From: Pseudomonas capsici
GTDB lineage: Bacteria; Pseudomonadota; Gammaproteobacteria; Pseudomonadales; Pseudomonadaceae
Assembly: GCF_017165765.1 (NCBI RefSeq)
Contig: NZ_JAFGZD010000020.1
Coordinates: 36,832 to 100,831, forward strand
Direction of reading: 5' to 3'
Length of the DNA stretch: 64,000 nucleotides
Below, in pieces: positions 60,632-64,000 of the stretch. The notes under the pieces are model-generated. The model did no database searches, had not been told where the DNA came from, and saw only the letters and a list, made by a program, of their open reading frames with translations. The first letter of the stretch is position 1. Each line of letters begins with the position of its first letter. A program made the translations under genes and the position numbers.

Positions 60632-62937
60632 TTGACCGCAACCCCACCAATCGTCGTCGTAATCAAGCCGCTGACAGTGTCGAAAATAAGCTCGCCAGCT
60701 TGCTGCTCGGACTGTGCAAGCAGTTGATCCCCTACACGCTCAAGCCCTTGAGCAGGAATAGGGCTGGTTGCCCAACCGGCTACTGAACCCGCAGCAGACC
60801 AAACACTCTGCGCAGCTCCCGCCAAAGTATCCCACGGATGAGTGACGGTACTGACTATACCGCCAAGGACCTCACCTGGCCATTTGATGAGGGCGTTGGC
60901 AGCGCCGATGCCCCTCTCGGAAAGCATGTAGCCTAACGTTTTTGCAGGGTCGTATCCGTCAAAAGTTATCTCGCTCTTATCAAGCCCCTTGCTGGCAAAG
61001 TAATCGTCGTAAAGGGCTTTGTTGTAATCCTCCAGAGACCAGCCACCTTCCTGCAAGGACTGAAGCTGAATAGCGCGTGCTCGCTCTTGCAGCTCATATT
61101 CACGCTCTTTATGCAACGTCTCCATCTTGCGAGTGATCGCTAACTGACAACCTTGAACATCACCTCCCTTTGCTGCACACGCGCTCCGGGCCTCATCAGC
61201 AATCCTTATCTCTCTGTGTGACAACCAGTTGTACTGGGTAGCATTCGCTGCAACTGCTGCTGCAATGCCAACATCCGAGTCGTTGGCCGCTGCACCAAGC
61301 ACGCCAACAATCTGTGACAAGGCCAGCAAATTGGCCTTGGCCCGATCATACTCAGGCGTGCCCTCTATGAGATTTGGAGGCAGGAGCTTGTCCCCCAACA
61401 ACCCCACCAAAACCTCATTTGCGCCACCAGCAAGAGCCCCAGCGCGGAAGTCACCGCCCATAGCTTCAGCTAACAGGCCACCCAAACCAGCATGCAAAAG
61501 AATCTTGGCGATACCACCGTCAGCGAGGGGCAAGTCTCCGATTTTCCCAGCAACTGCGGCACCACCGATGCTAGCTGCCGTACCCGCTGCCGCGCTTACC
61601 AGATTGTCCGTGAAGCTCCCGCCATACACAGCTGTTTTGATCGTTGCATCAGCAACTGTTTTTATAGCGGCAGTTTTTACACTTGCGGTGGCAGGGTTGT
61701 AGCCAAGCCCGTCAGCCACTCCTGCGGTAGCCACTGCCACCGCATACCCTTTGACGCTGTCCTTTGAGGTAACGTCTTTCAGAACCTTCCCGAGGTTCCC
61801 TCTGTTGTCAATCGTACTGACGGTTGCTTTTGTCGCGACACTGATGGCACCAGCCTGTGCCATAGTGCTAAAACTGGCCATCATGGGCCCCATGACAGCT
61901 GCCAATGCGATTGCAATGATTATCTGCGAAGCAGGGCCCAACCCTGAGTTGCTGTACTTAAAGCTCTCGTGAATTTCCTTCACTTGACGCCAATCTACAT
62001 CTCCGCGCTTCTCGGCATCCTTGAGCCAAGCCAGTTGCGGGTCGGCCTGTACCATGGCATCAATGGTCTGACTGACGGTTTGCTGATCAATATGCTTAAT
62101 ATCAATTTTCAAACCATTGACGGCCTTGATACTCAGCTCACCTTTGGCAACCATCTGCGTCTGACGCAAGGTTTCATCAGTCCTACCTTTACCTTTGGAT
62201 GAGGTCCAAAAGGCGTCGTTATTGCTCTTGGTATGACTCTCATCATGCAAGTCCTTCACCCCCTCAAAGGTGATACCACCACCACTTTCAAGGGTCAGAT
62301 CGTTGCCACTGGTAAGCTTGGCCACCTGGTACAACTGGTCGCCGCCACTCTCTAGGGTCAGGTCGCCGCCGGAGGTGATTTCGCTACCGACATTGCGGAT
62401 ATCGGTCACTTCATCCCGCTTGGTCTTTTTGGCGCCGAAGGAGCCTTTTTTCTTCTTGTCGTAGAGGTAGTAATCACTGTCCTGTGCGGCCAGGAGGCTG
62501 AGGTTTTCGCCTGCAGACAGGTTGGCGTTTTCACCTGCGGTGATGCGGCTGGAGATGACGGCCAGGTCCTGACCGGCGTTCAGGGCAATGCTGCCGCCGG
62601 CATTCAGGTCGGCGGAGACCTGTTTGACATGGTCGGTCTGGACGGTGAGTTTCTTGCTTCTGGACAGGGAGTGGGTTTCGTCTGCCGCCGAGCTGATGGT
62701 CATGTTCTCGGTCGCGGCCATGGCGATGTCGCGCTTGGCGTCGATATCGCTGGCTACAACATTGATATCGCGTCCCGACAGGGCCATCAGGTCACGACCG
62801 ACGCTGACGCTGGCGCCCAGTTGCGTGATGCTGGACTGGGTATTCGCGCCCTGTACCTTCGATGTTTCGGTTTGTGCCGCGCCGATATTCAGGTCACGAC
62901 CGGCAATCAGGCTGAGGTCGCGACCAGTGTCAGACGC
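60592..62937 (-). pseudogene. cdiA: 3' fragment of a CdiA/filamentous hemagglutinin gene
   Basis: About 780 codons of a two-partner-secreted contact-dependent inhibition exoprotein. The first part (62937 down to ~62150) is hemagglutinin repeats: GRDLSLIAGRDLNIG, SGRDINVVASDID, LNAGQDLAVISSRI, LESGGGITFEGVK. Then comes the conserved pre-toxin region: QLAWLKDAEKRGDVDW, Ala/Gly-rich helices (GDLPLADGGIAKILLHAGLGGLLAEAMGGD), and LSGLITTTIGGVAVKWVGG-like sequence at the end. The secretion signal, TPS domain and most repeats (normally thousands of residues) are absent. The fragment joins an IS remnant near 62937 and shifts frame at 60620-60625. No cdiB is present. Confidence 0.85.
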
Positions 62938-63255
62938 GCGAACTGACGCATGGGCGTGATTTCATAGAGCGCCTCTTCCATGGCCGGATCACTCAGGGAA
63001 AACCAATTTTGCAGCAGGTGAATGCGCAGCATGGTTTCCAGTGGGTAAGGTTTTCGACCACCCTCGCCTTGGGGTAGAAAGGCTCGATCAGCTCCAGCAG
63101 GCCTGTCCAGAGTACGACCTGATCCATCTCGCTCGCGGCGGGTTTGCTTGCGCTTGCCGACGTACTCGAAGTCGGAAAAGCTCATCTGGCTCAGGGGCAG
63201 CTCGGATCAGGTAGTCAGACGATTTCGCATACCCGGGACTTGTTCGGAGACCCCC
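62938..63255 (-). mobile_element. 5' remnant of an IS5-type insertion sequence
   Basis: On the minus strand a terminal sequence GGGGGTCTCCGAACAAGTCCC at about 63255 leads to a transposase start (MSFSDFEYVGKRKQTRRER), then GGRKPYPLETMLRIHLLQNWFSLSDPAMEEALYEITPMRQFARL, the N-terminal part of an IS5-family transposase. The middle has two compensating frame changes: a MDQVVLWTGLLELIEPFYP stretch is in another frame. The catalytic domain is missing. The element stops abruptly where CdiA coding begins, so it marks a deletion/recombination joint. Confidence 0.8.
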
Positions 63256-63374
63256 TAGCTCTTTGAATTCAGGAGCAATTCCCTCAAAGGCGAAGATTTA
63301 AGCACTTTATATTTGTAGCCCCTCGAGTCGAGTTGGCATAGTAGCAGCTACCTCGCCGGTTACTTTTTCACCAA

Positions 63375-63665
63375 CTAAACCTTAAGGAAAATAGAAAAAT
63401 CCGGACCAAGTTCACATCTCAAGCTTTCAGCCAATCGCTCTCCCTCCAGCTTGAATTCGCACTCTAACTCCTCGCTGTTGAATCCAGAGTTTGGTGGATA
63501 ATCAGCATCCAGTGATTCGTCGTATAGAGCTGCCCACTTTGATAGACGCAACTGAAGCTCTTTAGAGATAGGAAGCTCGCAAGGAGCTATGTCACCATAC
63601 TCATCGGGAGACATATTCCAAAGCGGGTGACACTGATAATCCGCCATCAATTTTATATTTTTCAC
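63375..63665 (-). CDS. Second putative CDI-type immunity protein
   Basis: A 96-residue acidic protein (NIKLMADYQCHPLWNMSPDEYGDIAPCELPISKELQLRLSKWAALYDESLDADYPPNSGF). The GTG start overlaps the stop of a short toxin-tip remnant upstream. Trp- and Asp-rich short proteins of this sort are common as polymorphic-toxin immunity proteins. No named family recognised. The 120 bp between its stop and the IS end (63255) hold a short open stretch (KVTGEVAATMPTRLEGLQI) that I cannot assign. Confidence 0.55.
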   Translation of the reverse strand: MKNIKLMADYQCHPLWNMSPDEYGDIAPCELPISKELQLRLSKWAALYDESLDADYPPNSGFNSEELECEFKLEGERLAESLRCELGPDFSIFLKV

Positions 63666-63763
63666 TTAGCGCTCCCCCTTGGATTTGCACCGACGACAAA
63701 ACCGTTGTTGCCAACAGTCACAGCAATCCGCTGCAGCTGCTCATTAATAGTTAACTCATAATT
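63662..63763 (-). pseudogene. Remnant of a second toxin C-terminus
   Basis: 33 codons reading NYELTINEQLQRIAVTVGNNGFVVGANPRGSAK and ending in a TGA that overlaps the next gene's GTG. Upstream the frame runs straight into transposase sequence (GRPRKRCRWLLAD), so only the last part of the original gene survives. The ending and the overlap with a small acidic gene suggest a displaced CdiA-type tip. Confidence 0.5.
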
Positions 63764-63864
63764 ATCGGCCAATAACCAACGGCATCTCTTACGTGGCCGA
63801 CCTCGATTAGAGGGAATGTGCACACCCTCCAATCGAAGAGATGCCGTTGGCTATTGGCCGATAA
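63762..63864. repeat. Inverted repeat made of two transposase pieces
   Basis: Arms of 29 bases (63762-63790 and 63836-63864) match at 28 positions. Both encode the same transposase segment, KRCRWLLAD, on opposite strands. The 45-base spacer also contains an inner near-palindrome (CGATTAGAGGG ... complement). So two pieces of the same IS family meet head to head here. Confidence 0.8.
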
Positions 63865-63922
63865 GGGTTATGACGCGGAGTCCTTGCGGCAGTATTGCGA
63901 CCGCTACCGAATGCAGCCGGTG
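63836..63922 (+). mobile_element. C-terminal transposase fragment (IS5-type)
   Basis: 29 codons: KRCRWLLADKGYDAESLRQYC then DRYRMQPV, a conserved DDE-transposase region with the second catalytic Asp (LLADKGYD). After 63922 the similarity stops and the frame continues as unrelated sequence. Confidence 0.75.
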
Positions 63923-63954
63923 AGTAAGCGTCCGGCGAACTCACCTTGCGTAAG

Positions 63955-63999
63955 TCAGGCCGGCATCCACTGATGCGGCAGTAACTGCCCGATCTCACT
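63955..63999 (-). pseudogene. Possible 3' end of another transposase, cut by the window edge
   Basis: The last 14 codons read SEIGQLLPHQWMPA and stop. This resembles the LLPxxWxPA endings of IS66-type transposases. Only the tail is inside the window, so the call is weak. Confidence 0.3.
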
Positions 64000-64000
64000 G

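Noticed and set aside
57450..63999. tRNA-Ser as attachment site of a genomic island reaching the CDI region
   Set aside because: No integrase, and no direct repeat of the tRNA 3' end was seen downstream; genes after the tRNA look like core genes up to about 59.4 kb.
1..64000. CRISPR array or rRNA genes
   Set aside because: No regularly spaced direct repeats and no rRNA sequence were found.

Overview
The window is chromosomal DNA of a Pseudomonas, most likely of the syringae/fluorescens lineage. This rests on high-GC coding sequence, short Pseudomonas-type REP hairpins, a fused MrpA/MrpB antiporter subunit, the LigD/Ku pair, an MsuD-SfnR pair and a compact iol cluster. About 59 kb is dense housekeeping and metabolic sequence. 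The last ~4.5 kb (59.4-64 kb) is AT-richer, broken and IS-ridden.

Layout. 0-5.2 kb: RND efflux permease, short-chain fatty-acid transporter, MarR regulator. 5.3-7.4 kb: monooxygenase-like protein coupled to an unusual class-I amidotransferase, then a 2-hydroxyacid dehydrogenase. 7.6-10.2 kb: periplasmic glycerophosphodiesterase and PssA. 10.3-14.7 kb: Ku, LigD and a Tat-exported aldo/keto reductase on the minus strand, i.e. bacterial end joining plus a coupled oxidoreductase. 14.9-21.4 kb: membrane protein, REP palindrome, alkanesulfonate monooxygenase with its sigma-54 activator, flavoprotein, cupin regulator and divergent EamA exporter. 21.6-27.7 kb: six-gene Mrp/Mnh Na+/H+ antiporter operon. 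27.7-31.0 kb: two small conserved proteins, a Tle1-like lipase effector, a DksA paralogue with half its zinc ligands.

31.3-46.8 kb is a complete inositol regulon: ABC importer (permease, ATPase, binding protein), IolW-like dehydrogenase, IolG, IolD, IolI, IolA, IolB, IolE and an IolC-DUF2090 fusion on the minus strand, with a divergent RpiR-type regulator. Two GGAA-N6-TTCC palindromes, one before the binding-protein gene and one between iolC and the regulator, are the probable operators. Together these genes take myo- or scyllo-inositol to acetyl-CoA and dihydroxyacetone phosphate.

47.1-59.4 kb: soluble PAS-PAS chemoreceptor, a ybhN-clsB-ybhP membrane-lipid operon, cytochrome b561, an exported helical protein with a DUF3142 partner, isochorismatase-fold hydrolase, SDR, tRNA-Ser(GGA), cytochrome c, small proteins and a lipoprotein. 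59.5-64 kb: a decayed contact-dependent inhibition (CdiA) tail. A CdiA 3' fragment is cut off upstream by an IS5-type remnant and separated from its toxin tip by a one-base change in a G tract. It is followed by an immunity gene, then a second toxin-tip remnant with its own candidate immunity gene, bordered by inverted transposase fragments. This is the most unusual part of the window.
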